Assembly (NCBI RefSeq): GCF_030012175.1
Contig: NZ_JASCXW010000005.1
Span: 1-64,000, forward strand
Length of the DNA: 64,000 nt
Direction of reading: 5' to 3'
Source of the DNA: Peloplasma aerotolerans
GTDB lineage: Bacteria; Bacillota_I; Bacilli_A; Acholeplasmatales; Acholeplasmataceae
Made by a program: the position numbers and the translations under genes. Below, one piece after another: positions 8,760 to 18,538 of the stretch. Below the pieces are notes generated by a model that did not search any database, had not been told where the DNA came from, and was given only the letters and a program-made list of their open reading frames with translations. The number at the start of each line of letters is the position of its first letter. Position 1 is the first letter of the stretch.

Positions 8760-9732
8760 AGTTGCAATTGTTGGAGCAACCGGTATGGTTGGTCAAACAT
8801 TTATTGAAGTGTTGAAAGAAAGGCAATTTCCAATAGAATCTATTTCATTTTTTGCATCAGCAAATTCTCATGGTAGAGAAATTGCTTTTGATGGGAAAAT
8901 ATACTTAATAGAAACGTTAACAAAGTCATCTTTTGATCGTGGTTTTGATTTTGCATTATTTTCAGCAGGTAGCGATATAAGTTTAGAGTATGCGCAAATT
9001 GCAGCTGACCAGAATATTATTGTGATTGATAATTCAAGCGCATGGAGGATGAAACCAGGTATTTCTTTGGTTGTGCCAGAAGTGAATGCAAGTGTATTAA
9101 CTAAAAATGATAAAATCATTGCGAATCCAAATTGTTCAACCATTCAAGCGGTTGTACCATTAAAGATTATCGATGACTTATTTAATATCACACGCATTAC
9201 TTATAGTACATATCAAGCAGTATCAGGCTCAGGATATCAAGGTATTGCTGATCTTAAAAGAGGATACAATAACGAGGAAAATCTATTTTATGATAAATCA
9301 ATATATGACAACTGTTTTCCTCACATTGATGATTTTTTAGAAACAGGGTATACTAAAGAAGAACAAAAAATGATTGATGAAACGATGAAAATCTTAAATA
9401 AGAAAATCAAGATTTCAGCGACATGTGTTCGTATCCCAGTAACCATTGGTCATAGTATTTCTGTTCATGTTGAATGTGAAAAGGCAATTGATTTAAATCA
9501 ATTAAGACATGCTTATAAGGAAAATAATGATATTGTGTTCTATGAACACAATACATATCCTACTCCAAAAGATGTTGTTGGAAATGATTTGGTTCATGTA
9601 GGCCGATTAAGAAAAGACTTAAGTGTAGATCATGGTGTTATATTATGGGTGGTGGCTGATAATATCAGAAAAGGTGCAGCAACCAATGCAGTTCAAATTG
9701 CTGAATATTTAATCAAGGAGGATTTAGTATGA
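8746..9732 (+). CDS. asd: Aspartate-semialdehyde dehydrogenase
   Basis: Reduces aspartyl phosphate to aspartate semialdehyde with NADPH. The N-terminal nucleotide loop [12 protein letters not shown], the catalytic cysteine in [10 protein letters not shown] and the active-site region [17 protein letters not shown] are visible. I place the start at the ATG at 8746 ([13 protein letters not shown]), which gives the usual N-terminus and has GAGG six bases ahead; in-frame ATGs at 8719 and 8734 would add an unneeded leader. The gene overlaps the end of dapF by 14 bases and its TGA overlaps the dapA start (ATGA), so the operon is strongly coupled. The product is 328 residues. Confidence 0.94.
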   Translation: MRKYRVAIVGATGMVGQTFIEVLKERQFPIESISFFASANSHGREIAFDGKIYLIETLTKSSFDRGFDFALFSAGSDISLEYAQIAADQNIIVIDNSSAWRMKPGISLVVPEVNASVLTKNDKIIANPNCSTIQAVVPLKIIDDLFNITRITYSTYQAVSGSGYQGIADLKRGYNNEENLFYDKSIYDNCFPHIDDFLETGYTKEEQKMIDETMKILNKKIKISATCVRIPVTIGHSISVHVECEKAIDLNQLRHAYKENNDIVFYEHNTYPTPKDVVGNDLVHVGRLRKDLSVDHGVILWVVADNIRKGAATNAVQIAEYLIKEDLV

Positions 9733-10616
9733 AACTATTTACAGGATCAGGCGTTGCAATCATTACACCGTTTAATAAAAATGGTGTAAATTATGAAGTT
9801 TTTAGACAACTTATTGAGTGGCACATTAAGGAAAAAACGGATGCAATTATTGTTTACGGAACAACTGGAGAGTCAGCAACTTTATCACTTGAAGAGAAAA
9901 AGGAGATTGTAAAATTTGCAGTAGAAGTTGCACAGAAAAGAGTGCAAATTATTGCAGGAACAGGCAGTAACAATACCCAAGCAAGTATTGAACTATCTCA
10001 ATATGCAGAATCTGTTGGTGCAGATGGACTTTTATTGATAACACCATACTATAATAAACCAACTCAAAAAGGTTTATATGCGCATTTTAAAGCCATTTCA
10101 GACCATGTTAATATTCCGATTATTTTATACAATGTTCCATCAAGAACAAGTATTAATTTACTCCCAGAGACAGTCTTAGAACTTTCAAAAATAAAGCAAA
10201 TATTAGCAATAAAAGAGGCTTCTGCAGATATTAGTCAAATCGCAAAAGTTATTGAATTATGTCCCAAAGATTTTATTGTTTATTCGGGTAACGATGACCA
10301 GACTTTACCTATTCTTTCTTTAGGAGGAAAAGGTGTTATTTCTGTAACCGCTAATATAACTCCCAGATTAATTCATGATCAAGTTATCAGATACTTAAAT
10401 GGTGATCAAGGCGTCATAGAATCATTTCTAAAAACAAGAGAATTACATCAAATGATGTTTATTGAAAGTAATCCAGTACCTGTTAAAAATGCACTCAATT
10501 TGATGGGATTTAATGTTGGATCTGTTCGATTACCCTTAGTTGAACTAGAGTCAGAAAATTTAATAAAACTTAAAGATATTTTAGATAAATATAAGTTATT
10601 AGGTGATTCCAAATGA
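9729..10616 (+). CDS. dapA: 4-Hydroxy-tetrahydrodipicolinate synthase
   Basis: Condenses pyruvate with aspartate semialdehyde, the first committed step of the diaminopimelate branch. The Schiff-base lysine is in AIKEAS (~residue 161), the proton-relay tyrosine in LYNVPSRT, and the family signature GTTGES and [19 protein letters not shown] are intact. Length 295 residues is standard. Its start overlaps the asd stop by four bases and its own TGA overlaps the dapB start, with GGAG in front of the start. Confidence 0.96.
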   Translation: MKLFTGSGVAIITPFNKNGVNYEVFRQLIEWHIKEKTDAIIVYGTTGESATLSLEEKKEIVKFAVEVAQKRVQIIAGTGSNNTQASIELSQYAESVGADGLLLITPYYNKPTQKGLYAHFKAISDHVNIPIILYNVPSRTSINLLPETVLELSKIKQILAIKEASADISQIAKVIELCPKDFIVYSGNDDQTLPILSLGGKGVISVTANITPRLIHDQVIRYLNGDQGVIESFLKTRELHQMMFIESNPVPVKNALNLMGFNVGSVRLPLVELESENLIKLKDILDKYKLLGDSK

Positions 10617-11344
10617 AAGCTTTAGTGATTGGTTCATTAGGAAAAATGGGAAGTTTAATTAAGCAATTGTTAATACAAGATTCATTTTTTAGTGAGGTAC
10701 TAGGATATGATATTAATGATGAAAATCATCAGTTACTATCAGAGTATCCAAAAGTTGATGTTGTTATTGATTTTTCTCATCCTAGTTTGATTACACATAT
10801 CTTATCTTATGCTAAAAAAAATAAAACTGCTTTAGTTATCGCTACCACGGGTTATTCGACCCACGAACAAGAACTTATTGAAGACGCACAAAAAGATATT
10901 CCTATCTTTATGAGCTCAAATTTTTCGTTTGGTATTGAAATTGTGACTCAAGCTTTGAAACATATATCAAAATGGATTGAGCATGATTTTGATATTGAAA
11001 TCATTGAAAAACATCATCACCATAAAATTGATGCTCCTAGTGGAACAGCAATTCATCTAGCTAGAACCATCAATGAAGCTTTAAAAAGTCCGAAAAATGT
11101 TATTAACGAACATAAACAAGCTCATTCTACTGATCTTGCTATTCATTCCATTCGGAGTGGGTCCATTGTTGGTGAACATACGGTTATGTTTGCAGGAAAT
11201 GATGAAATTATTGAAATTAAACATACCGCACAATCAAAGTCAATTTTCGCATATGGTGCCATTAAGGCTGCAAAATATTTAATCAACAGGAAACCTGGTT
11301 ATTATACAATGGAAGACTTAACAAAGGAGAATAGTCATGAGTGA
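10613..11344 (+). CDS. dapB: 4-Hydroxy-tetrahydrodipicolinate reductase
   Basis: NAD(P)H-dependent reduction of the DapA product to tetrahydrodipicolinate. The N-terminal Rossmann loop [12 protein letters not shown] and the substrate/catalytic signature [15 protein letters not shown] are clear, as is the mid-protein [10 protein letters not shown]. At 243 residues it is slightly shorter than Escherichia DapB (about 270) but has all motifs. Translationally coupled at both ends: ATGA overlap with dapA upstream, and the dapH start lies inside its last codons. Confidence 0.95.
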   Translation: MKALVIGSLGKMGSLIKQLLIQDSFFSEVLGYDINDENHQLLSEYPKVDVVIDFSHPSLITHILSYAKKNKTALVIATTGYSTHEQELIEDAQKDIPIFMSSNFSFGIEIVTQALKHISKWIEHDFDIEIIEKHHHHKIDAPSGTAIHLARTINEALKSPKNVINEHKQAHSTDLAIHSIRSGSIVGEHTVMFAGNDEIIEIKHTAQSKSIFAYGAIKAAKYLINRKPGYYTMEDLTKENSHE

Positions 11345-12047
11345 ATTTTTACTAGATGCATATGAAATTGCTAGATACATTAAAGAAGCTACTAAAAAAA
11401 CACCAATTAAACTACATTTAAAAGGTGATATGAATCAAATTGACTTTAGCCAAGTCAAAGCTTTTGGTGATCAAAATCATCAAACAGTTTTTGGTGAAAT
11501 CAAAGATATTGAGCTTATATTAGAAAACTATAAAAATTATATAACTGATTACGTTATAGAATACGATCGAAGAAATTCTGCAATTCCATTACTAGATATT
11601 ACGAAAATACCAGCACGTATTGAACCAGGATCATTCATTAGAGAGCATGCTGTCATCAATCAAGATGCAGTTATCATGATGGGTGCAGTCATTAATATTG
11701 GTGCGGTTATCGGTGAAAAAACAATGATTGATATGAATTGCGTTATCGGTGCACGGGCTATTATTGGACAACGGTGTCATATTGGTGCTGGTGCAGTCGT
11801 TGCTGGTGTTTTAGAACCGCCATCAAAAGATCCAGTCGTCATAGAAGATGACGTCTTAGTTGGAGCTAATGCTGTTATTTTAGAAGGTGTAAGAATCGGT
11901 AAAGGAGCAGTAGTTGCTGCTGGAGCGATTGTTACACAAGACGTCCCTGAATTATCGGTTGTAGCAGGATCACCTGCTCGTGTGATTAAAATGAAAGATG
12001 AAAAAACGAGTGACAAAACAAAAATACTTGATGATTTAAGAAAGTGA
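11337..12047 (+). CDS. dapH: Tetrahydrodipicolinate N-acetyltransferase
   Basis: Acetylates tetrahydrodipicolinate with acetyl-CoA, the step that commits the pathway to the N-acetyl branch. The N-terminal ~85 residues are the DapH-type alpha/beta cap. From [16 protein letters not shown] onward there are hexapeptide repeats (for example [16 protein letters not shown] and [16 protein letters not shown]) forming a left-handed beta-helix, ending in [10 protein letters not shown]. 236 residues, like Bacillus DapH, and distinct from the succinyl-type DapD. It starts within the last bases of dapB and is followed after four bases by the aminotransferase. Confidence 0.94.
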   Translation: MSEFLLDAYEIARYIKEATKKTPIKLHLKGDMNQIDFSQVKAFGDQNHQTVFGEIKDIELILENYKNYITDYVIEYDRRNSAIPLLDITKIPARIEPGSFIREHAVINQDAVIMMGAVINIGAVIGEKTMIDMNCVIGARAIIGQRCHIGAGAVVAGVLEPPSKDPVVIEDDVLVGANAVILEGVRIGKGAVVAAGAIVTQDVPELSVVAGSPARVIKMKDEKTSDKTKILDDLRK

Positions 12048-12051
12048 ACTT

Positions 12052-13230
12052 ATGAATGATTTTAATTTAGACCAAAAATATATATTAAATACCTATAAAA
12101 GACTACCTATCGAAATCAAAAAAGGTCGAGGGTCTTATTTATATGACATCAACAATAAGAAATATTTAGATATGTTCGCTGGTATTGCTGTATCAAGTTT
12201 AGGACATCATCATCCGAAAATTATAAAAGCAATTAAAAAGCAGTCAAAGAATTACTTACATTTATCGAATTATTATACATCAAAAACATCCGTTGCACTT
12301 GCGAAAAAACTTGTTGAACATAGTTTCGCATCAAAAGTTTTTTTCACAAATTCTGGAACAGAAGCAAACGAAGCTGCACTTAAACTTGTTAGAAAATATG
12401 GCAAAACAATTGATTCTAAAAAAACAAAGATTATTGCCCTTCATGAAGCGTTTCATGGCAGAACATATGGTGGACTATCCTTAACAGGACAACCTCATTA
12501 TCAAGAAGCATTTAAGCCTTTAATTCCAGATATTATTCATATCCAAAGAAATGATGTTAAAGCATTAGAAACTGTAGTTTCAGATGATGTATGTGCGATT
12601 TTTATTGAAATGATTCAAGGTGAAAGTGGTGTTCAACCCTTGGATTCAGATTTTATTAACGCGATTAATATATATGCAAAAAAACATCAATTTTTAATTG
12701 TTGCTGATGAAGTTCAGACTGGCTTACTTAGAACAGGAAAACTATTTGCATATGAACATACGAATTTAGTCCCAGATATTTTAACATTAGCGAAATCCTT
12801 AGGTGGAGGTCTTCCATTAGGTGCCATGCTTGTTAGTAGACTCTATGAAGATATTTTAAAACCAGGAGATCATGGAACCACATTTGGGGGAAACCCATTA
12901 TCATGTGCAACTGGCCTTGTCGTCATGCAGGAACTATCAAATTCAAAAATGATTTTAGCAGTACAAGATAAATCAGAGTACTTGTTTCAACAACTAGAAA
13001 ACTTGAAAAGCAAATATCCGGTCATCACAGAGATTCGTGGAAAAGGATTAATGATAGGGGTTGAGGTTGGACAAAAGGCATTAGATATACAGGTTAAGGC
13101 ATATGAGTTAGGTGTTTTACTAAATGTAACTCATCAAACGGTAATTCGGTTACTACCGCCATTAAACATTCATAAAAAAGAACTTGATCAGTTCATCAAT
13201 ATATTTGAAAGTATACTAAAAACCGTATAA
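12052..13230 (+). CDS. Class-III aminotransferase, probable N-acetyl-LL-diaminopimelate aminotransferase
   Basis: PLP enzyme of the ArgD/acetylornithine aminotransferase family, 392 residues. Visible motifs are NSGTEANEAALKL (phosphate-binding), EAFHGRTYGGLS, the cofactor aspartate in VADEVQTGLLRTG, and the PLP lysine in LAKSLGGGLPLGAM. Its position at the end of the lysine operon, right after dapH, says it most likely transaminates N-acetyl-L-2-amino-6-oxopimelate. In Bacillus subtilis this step is done by PatA, a class-I enzyme, so the recruitment of an ArgD-type protein is a real difference; ArgD-type enzymes are known to act on the succinylated analogue in Escherichia coli. No arginine genes are nearby. 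Start ATG follows a few bases after dapH. Confidence 0.82.
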   Translation: MNDFNLDQKYILNTYKRLPIEIKKGRGSYLYDINNKKYLDMFAGIAVSSLGHHHPKIIKAIKKQSKNYLHLSNYYTSKTSVALAKKLVEHSFASKVFFTNSGTEANEAALKLVRKYGKTIDSKKTKIIALHEAFHGRTYGGLSLTGQPHYQEAFKPLIPDIIHIQRNDVKALETVVSDDVCAIFIEMIQGESGVQPLDSDFINAINIYAKKHQFLIVADEVQTGLLRTGKLFAYEHTNLVPDILTLAKSLGGGLPLGAMLVSRLYEDILKPGDHGTTFGGNPLSCATGLVVMQELSNSKMILAVQDKSEYLFQQLENLKSKYPVITEIRGKGLMIGVEVGQKALDIQVKAYELGVLLNVTHQTVIRLLPPLNIHKKELDQFINIFESILKTV

Positions 13231-13248
13231 AATATACGAATATTAATA

Positions 13249-13279
13249 AAAATGGGGACGAGATGCTACCCATTTTTTC
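13249..13279 (+). terminator. Terminator of the lysine operon
   Basis: Stem AAATGGG / CCCATTT around a 12-base loop, followed by a T run, 18 bases after the aminotransferase stop. The rest of the gap up to 13446 holds a candidate promoter and nothing else recognisable. Confidence 0.78.
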
Positions 13280-13388
13280 TTTATAAGGTATAATGTTTTC
13301 AAAGCACAATAGTTTATAATCATTTTTAATAAAATGAGATTAGACGATTATTATAACCTCTTTAATTTAACTGTTCACTTGTGAAAGG

Positions 13389-13417
13389 TTGAATTTATAT
13401 TCGATATACACTAAAAT
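13389..13417 (+). promoter_or_regulatory. Candidate promoter for the EAL gene pair
   Basis: TTGAAT and TAAAAT separated by 17 bases, about 30 bases before the start codon of the first GGDEF/EAL gene. Both hexamers deviate from consensus, so this is a moderate call. Confidence 0.5.
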
Positions 13418-13446
13418 AATATTATACAAAAGAAAGAAGGACATGA

Positions 13447-16032
13447 ATGAAACGCTACACGTGGAAACTTGCAATTGCTTTTATCTTATCCTACGTACTG
13501 CTTATGGTAGTTGTTGTTTTTTCGTATACCCGAATTTCTGAAAACTTTATTTTAAATCAAGCAAAACAAAACTTGATTGATCAAAATCAAATTATAACAA
13601 ATAGAATCAACGCTCAATTTGATTTCGACTATCAACAGTTTAATGAGTTAATTTTATATTATGAAAACTTATCATTAAATCCGATTGATGAGTTAAATGC
13701 AAATATCGAAATGATTTCAGTTAATGGCCAAAACTTTGAAGGATTTGGAACCCTTGATCAAAGAACTTTAAGTTTATTAGAAGAAACTTTTACTTATCTA
13801 TCTGCTTTTGATAATGAAGACTTTGAGCAAAACATTGCAATCTATTCGTTTGCTGAAGCTTTTGGCGATGCTAATCAAACCGTCTACATATTTTTTATGG
13901 TTGATGAATATGTTGCATATTTTGATGCGCAAATATACCTTGACTCTATTCTAGATTTATCAGATATGCATGATCATTACTTGATTGTTAGTGCTGATAA
14001 TGTAGTTGCATACCGTAGTTTTTTAAACGGATCATTTAATTATTTCTATGACTACTTAAGAGCTGAAGGTGTTAGTGAAAGCTCAATTGATGTTATAAAG
14101 AGTAAACTGATGAGTGGCACTAGTGGTGCGAGCCAACATAAATTTTTAGGTGTTAACTCTTTTATTGTTTATAGTCCATTAAATACAGAGCTATCAACAA
14201 AGAACTATTACCTAATTCAAACATTTAATGAGAATGTTGTGATTACATCATTGGGATATTTAACAAACATTTTATGGGCATTATTCTTTGTTATATTTAT
14301 TTTGTTTGCAGGGGCACTTGTTTTGCTCTTTAAAATCCTTGAACAAAAAGTTAATGATATTGAAAATGCAAGGTTAGCACATTATTATGCGAAACCATAT
14401 ATCGTTAGAGTCTCTCATAAAGGCAAGATTAAGTCATACAATCATAGTTTTAAAAAACTACTTGGAGATTATGATATCTATGATTATGTAACTGATTTTG
14501 ATACAAGACAAGATTCAGACCTTGATTTAATTGAGGACGTATTAAAAAGACAACGTGCCTTTACTGCAATATTTGAACTTGGATTTCACAAACTGGTCTA
14601 TGTGCGTTTTATTCCACTGAAGACGACAGGTGGATATATTTTAATTGGTGATGATATTACATCTATTGAAGGTAAATTTGATGAATACCGTCATATGGCA
14701 TTGTTTAACAAAGTAACTCATTTACCGAACTATAATAGTTTAAAACAAGATTTGCAATCATTTTTTGATAATGTAGAACTCCTTGAAAAGAAAAATTCAT
14801 TGTTAGCTTTAGATATTGTCTCTTTTTCTAAGATTAATTTACTTCTAGGAGAAAAAAGTGGGGATCGCTTCTTAGTCATTGTTTCAGAATTAATAGATGA
14901 ATCACTAGAAGGATACCCCGCAACCCTTTACAATATCGTCGCTGATAGTTTTGTCGTATTCTTTAAAGATATTGAAAACTATAATTGGGTAACAAGGTGG
15001 GCACAAAAATTGATTACCACTTTTGAAAAACCGATAACCATTGACAAGAACTTTATTAACATCGATGTTAAAATGGGTATTTTCAATATTGAAGTAGCAA
15101 AATATGAAATCATGAATAGTGAAATTGTTTATGAGAATATGCAGTTAGCACTAAACCATGCAAAAGAGTCTACACAACAAAAATACTTTATCTATGACGT
15201 TAGTTTAAGTATGGTAGCATCAAGAGAGCAGCGCATGGAACAAGACTTGGCATATGCAATTAAAAATAATGAGTTTTATATGGCACTTCAACCTCAATAT
15301 GATAATCAAAAGGAAAAGATTACAGGTTTTGAAGCTTTAATTAGATGGAACAATCCTAAATATGCATCTGAATCACCACTTAAGTTTATTGAAATGGCTG
15401 AAAGAAACAATATGATTATTGACATTGGTCGTATTGCACTTCATGAAACATTTTTAATTGCTAAAGAATTAGAAAGATACGATATTCATATTTCTATGAA
15501 CATCTCACCTGTTCAGTTGTTACAAGCAGGGTTTGTTAATGAAGTATGTACCATTTATGAACAATACGATTTAAAAAAAGGTGCTGTAAGCTTAGAGATT
15601 ACCGAAACATTTTTAATTGGTTCATTTGAATTGATTATTAATAAATTGAAGCTATTAAAAAAATATGGATTTAATATTCATCTTGATGACTTTGGTACTG
15701 GCTATTCATCACTTCAATACCTAAAAGATTTACCAATTAATACTTTAAAAATTGATAGAGCGTTTATTATTAATCTTGAATCAGATGCCTATTCAAGAGC
15801 AATTGTTCAAATGATTTCATCTTTAGCGAAAAACGTTGGACTTGAAGTTATTGCTGAAGGTATCGAAAACGATCGTCAAAATCAATTGGTGTACAAGAGT
15901 GGATGTAACATTATTCAAGGTTACTTAATTTCACCAGCTGTTGTCAAATCAGAAGCAATTAAGTTAATTGAGGATTATAATATAAATAAGACTAAAAAAG
16001 TAGAAGTGCAAAAAAAGGAGATTAAGCGATGA
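13447..16032 (+). CDS. Membrane sensor GGDEF-EAL protein, probable c-di-GMP phosphodiesterase
   Basis: 861 residues. A first membrane helix (residues ~7-29) and a second (~274-297) bracket an extracytoplasmic sensor domain of about 240 residues, dCache-like by layout. A PAS-like stretch (~310-410) precedes a GGDEF domain whose motif has become VADSF with the metal motif LDIVSFSKIN, so cyclase activity is unlikely. The C-terminal EAL domain looks complete: GFEALIRW (~residue 627), NISPVQL, EITETF, LDDFGTGYSSLQYL (~748), IDRAFI, AEGIE and QGYLIS. It should therefore hydrolyse c-di-GMP to pGpG, with the degenerate GGDEF perhaps binding GTP. Its stop overlaps the next EAL gene (ATGA), so both are made together. 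It lies directly upstream of the duplicated surface locus. Confidence 0.9.
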   Translation: MKRYTWKLAIAFILSYVLLMVVVVFSYTRISENFILNQAKQNLIDQNQIITNRINAQFDFDYQQFNELILYYENLSLNPIDELNANIEMISVNGQNFEGFGTLDQRTLSLLEETFTYLSAFDNEDFEQNIAIYSFAEAFGDANQTVYIFFMVDEYVAYFDAQIYLDSILDLSDMHDHYLIVSADNVVAYRSFLNGSFNYFYDYLRAEGVSESSIDVIKSKLMSGTSGASQHKFLGVNSFIVYSPLNTELSTKNYYLIQTFNENVVITSLGYLTNILWALFFVIFILFAGALVLLFKILEQKVNDIENARLAHYYAKPYIVRVSHKGKIKSYNHSFKKLLGDYDIYDYVTDFDTRQDSDLDLIEDVLKRQRAFTAIFELGFHKLVYVRFIPLKTTGGYILIGDDITSIEGKFDEYRHMALFNKVTHLPNYNSLKQDLQSFFDNVELLEKKNSLLALDIVSFSKINLLLGEKSGDRFLVIVSELIDESLEGYPATLYNIVADSFVVFFKDIENYNWVTRWAQKLITTFEKPITIDKNFINIDVKMGIFNIEVAKYEIMNSEIVYENMQLALNHAKESTQQKYFIYDVSLSMVASREQRMEQDLAYAIKNNEFYMALQPQYDNQKEKITGFEALIRWNNPKYASESPLKFIEMAERNNMIIDIGRIALHETFLIAKELERYDIHISMNISPVQLLQAGFVNEVCTIYEQYDLKKGAVSLEITETFLIGSFELIINKLKLLKKYGFNIHLDDFGTGYSSLQYLKDLPINTLKIDRAFIINLESDAYSRAIVQMISSLAKNVGLEVIAEGIENDRQNQLVYKSGCNIIQGYLISPAVVKSEAIKLIEDYNINKTKKVEVQKKEIKR

Positions 16033-17507
16033 CATGGTTCACAATTTATCAAATCACTGATCAAGCAACTATCATATTATCCATCTTATCTATGCTCATC
16101 ATGCTAGGTGGCATTTATTGGCTTGCACGTTCTTATTTTAAAGAAAGACAACGAATTATTGAAGAAAAAGCTATGACAATTGAAGGTGTTTTGACAAAAG
16201 CAGAAATTTCTTCAATTATTACAACTCATATTGCTAGATCTGGAAAAGATGGTCAATTTAGTTTGGTTTATTTGGATTTAGATAAGTTTTCTGATTTCAT
16301 TAATGCATTTGGTCAAAATGAAAGTGAAAAGATATTAGAAAAGATTGTTAAGAATATGGAGTATGCAATACCAAAAGGTGTAAAAATTGCAAGACTTCAA
16401 AATGATGAGTTTCTGATTTTCTTATCGATGGATTATGACCGTACTGAAGCTGTTGATATCGCTAACAAGCTTAAAGCAGCAATTGCAAGACCAATTAAAC
16501 TCTTTGGTGATACAGCAATCAATGCGACAGCATCGATAGCGATTGCCTTTTATCCAATTCATGGTGGAACGTTAAAAGACTTAATAACTTCATTGAAACT
16601 AGCAACCTATATTATTAAAAAAAATGGTGGTAACAATATTAGAGTCTATTCTGATGAAATGGATAATGAAGGTGGAGAACATGTTGAGTATTACTATCAA
16701 ATTAAACATGCGATCCAGCACAAAGAATTCCAACTGTATTATCATCCAATGATTGATTTGAAAAATAACGATATTTACGGTGTTGAAGCACTTATTCGTT
16801 GGAATCACCCTGAACACGGTTTATTATCACCTTTTAAGTTTTTAGGGATTATGGAACAATCAGGTGATATTAACTGGATTGGTCTATGGGGATTAGAAAC
16901 TTGCATTAAGACATATCAAGAGTTGAAACAAGAGTTTCCTAAAAAAGATATCAAGTTCAGTATTAACTTGAGTCCTAAGCAATTAATGAATGAGACATTG
17001 CCAAATGAATTTCAAAAAGTATTGAAAAAGTATAGAATGAACGCTGAACATATTATATTAGAAATCATTGAGTTTGCAGTGTTCGATCGCCCACTACAAA
17101 TCCATAAAAACATTGAGACATTAAAGAAAATGGGATTTAAGATTGCAATCGATGGTTTTGGACTAGACTATGCAACACTTTCAAAAGTTAAAGTATTAGA
17201 TATTGATATCTTAAAACTTGATAATGAGTTTTTAAAAGAAGAAGAATCTTATATGAAAGCTAAGTTTGCATCATTACTAGTAGAGTTTGCTAAGAAGAAT
17301 AACTACGAAGTTATATGTGAAGCGATAGAATCTTTAGAAATGCTAGAAGAAGCTAAGACATATGACATTAATATTATGCAAGGCTTTTATTACACGAAAC
17401 CATTATCAGCAGAAGCACTAAGGGGATATATCGGAACAGAGAGTTGGAAAGATGTCAGTAGACATGGCGTAGACTCACCTGATCAAAGGAATGAACTTCT
17501 AAAATAA
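16029..17507 (+). CDS. Degenerate GGDEF-EAL membrane protein, possible c-di-GMP receptor
   Basis: 492 residues: one N-terminal membrane helix (~15-37), a GGDEF domain with the signature replaced by RLQNDEF (~residue 122), and an EAL domain in which only part of the catalytic set is kept. VEALIRW and QGFYYTKP are present, but the glutamate motif reads LEIIEF instead of E-T-E, the metal-binding DDFGTGYSS has become IDGFGLDYATL, and EGIE is EAIE. Loss of the second aspartate of the DD motif normally abolishes phosphodiesterase activity. A role as c-di-GMP binding effector or as regulatory partner of the preceding enzyme is more likely (inference). The four-base overlap with the preceding gene implies fixed stoichiometry. 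Confidence 0.85.
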   Translation: MTWFTIYQITDQATIILSILSMLIMLGGIYWLARSYFKERQRIIEEKAMTIEGVLTKAEISSIITTHIARSGKDGQFSLVYLDLDKFSDFINAFGQNESEKILEKIVKNMEYAIPKGVKIARLQNDEFLIFLSMDYDRTEAVDIANKLKAAIARPIKLFGDTAINATASIAIAFYPIHGGTLKDLITSLKLATYIIKKNGGNNIRVYSDEMDNEGGEHVEYYYQIKHAIQHKEFQLYYHPMIDLKNNDIYGVEALIRWNHPEHGLLSPFKFLGIMEQSGDINWIGLWGLETCIKTYQELKQEFPKKDIKFSINLSPKQLMNETLPNEFQKVLKKYRMNAEHIILEIIEFAVFDRPLQIHKNIETLKKMGFKIAIDGFGLDYATLSKVKVLDIDILKLDNEFLKEEESYMKAKFASLLVEFAKKNNYEVICEAIESLEMLEEAKTYDINIMQGFYYTKPLSAEALRGYIGTESWKDVSRHGVDSPDQRNELLK

Positions 17508-17541
17508 ACAATATTATTTTAGCAAATAAAATCAATTAAGG

Positions 17542-17572
17542 AACAACTTACTTTAGGTAGGTTGTTTTTTTT
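17542..17572 (+). terminator. Terminator of the EAL gene pair
   Basis: Stem AACAACTTAC / GTAGGTTGTT (one U-G pair) with loop TTTAG followed by eight T residues. Confidence 0.85.
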
Positions 17573-17827
17573 ATACCATGAAAACGAATGAAAATGTTGT
17601 ATGAAATCAAAAGATTTCATATACGTGTAAGATGTAAAATTAAGAATAATAGTCGTATAATCAATTAAAATATGTGCAAAAAATAGTATAAATTAACTTA
17701 ATAATCGATTTTTAAGGAAAAGTAAGAAAAGTGAAAGAAAGTTAATAAAAACTTAACTGGAACTTAATTTTATTTTGATTGACAGGGTGATATAATCGAC
17801 CATGTAAAAGGAAAGAAGTGATCTTAA
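17573..17827 (+). promoter_or_regulatory. Leader/promoter region of surface locus copy A
   Basis: No gene is seen here. The clearest signal is an extended -10, TGATATAAT, ending at 17796, about 30 bases before the first gene of copy A. A perfect 9-base inverted repeat TATGAAATC-AAAA-GATTTCATA lies at 17600-17621 and could be a protein operator. Unlike copy B there is no c-di-GMP riboswitch and no leader terminator, so copy A is regulated differently. Confidence 0.5.
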
Positions 17828-18535
17828 ATGAAGCTGTCCAGAGTGCTACAAGTTAAGAAATCGATGCAGCGTAAGAGGATTCACACACTGATGTTTATTA
17901 GTAGTGGAATCTTGTCTATCATCTTTGTTTTAATTACCTTTTATGGAACACAAGCTGGAAATTTCATCATGACAGTTGACTATGATGCATATAAGCGAGG
18001 GATTGTCTTATCACAAAATGATGACTTCGATGATCCACAAGCTAGATTGATGACAAGACCTGTCACAGAAGCAAGAGACATGACATACTCCTGGTTAAAG
18101 ATTGAAGAAGTATTATCAACAACCGGAAACTATACAGACCCAGATTATGATTATGTCGCGTACACATTCTATTTACAAAACAATGGATTAGAGACAGTCA
18201 ACGTCATCTATCACATCCGTATTACAGAAGTTTATAAAAATATGGATGAAGCAATTCGAGTTCTTGTTATTGAAGAAGGTGAAGAAACAATTTATCAAAA
18301 GCCTGATAAGAAAGTTGGTGGTGTATTGATCAGTTACCCACTCGAACTACAAGAAACAAAACACTTTCTATCAGACACAATTGTTACTAGAAAGAAAATT
18401 GAGAATTTCAGACCAGGCCAATTAAGAAAATACAGTGTGCTGATGTGGATTGAGGGAACAGACCCTGATACGACAGATGACATTTTAGGTGGTATGGTCA
18501 AGTTACAAATGAACTTCTCAATTGAGAATCCATAA
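17828..18535 (+). CDS. TasA/camelysin-like secreted or membrane-tethered protein A1
   Basis: 235 residues with a basic N-terminus, one hydrophobic helix (residues ~21-42) and the junction TFYGTQAGNFIMTVD, which resembles the start of mature SipW-dependent proteins. The rest is predicted beta-rich, with a tract in the middle (VAYTFYLQNNGLETVNVIYHI) of the kind seen in TasA-type jelly-roll domains. It ends with the signature MWIEGTDPDTTDDILGG (~205-220), a version of the W-[IL]-E-G-x-D motif shared with A2, A3 and their copy-B partners. I infer a subunit or anchor of an extracellular fibre. The counterpart in copy B starts at 32646. First gene of the block; A2 begins three bases after its stop. 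Exact function unknown. Confidence 0.72.
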   Translation: MKLSRVLQVKKSMQRKRIHTLMFISSGILSIIFVLITFYGTQAGNFIMTVDYDAYKRGIVLSQNDDFDDPQARLMTRPVTEARDMTYSWLKIEEVLSTTGNYTDPDYDYVAYTFYLQNNGLETVNVIYHIRITEVYKNMDEAIRVLVIEEGEETIYQKPDKKVGGVLISYPLELQETKHFLSDTIVTRKKIENFRPGQLRKYSVLMWIEGTDPDTTDDILGGMVKLQMNFSIENP

Positions 18536-18538
18536 AAT

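Noticed and set aside
17779-17796. TTGACA followed by TATAAT as a standard promoter for copy A
   Set aside because: Only six bases separate the two boxes, far from the 16-18 required; the TATAAT is better read as an extended -10.
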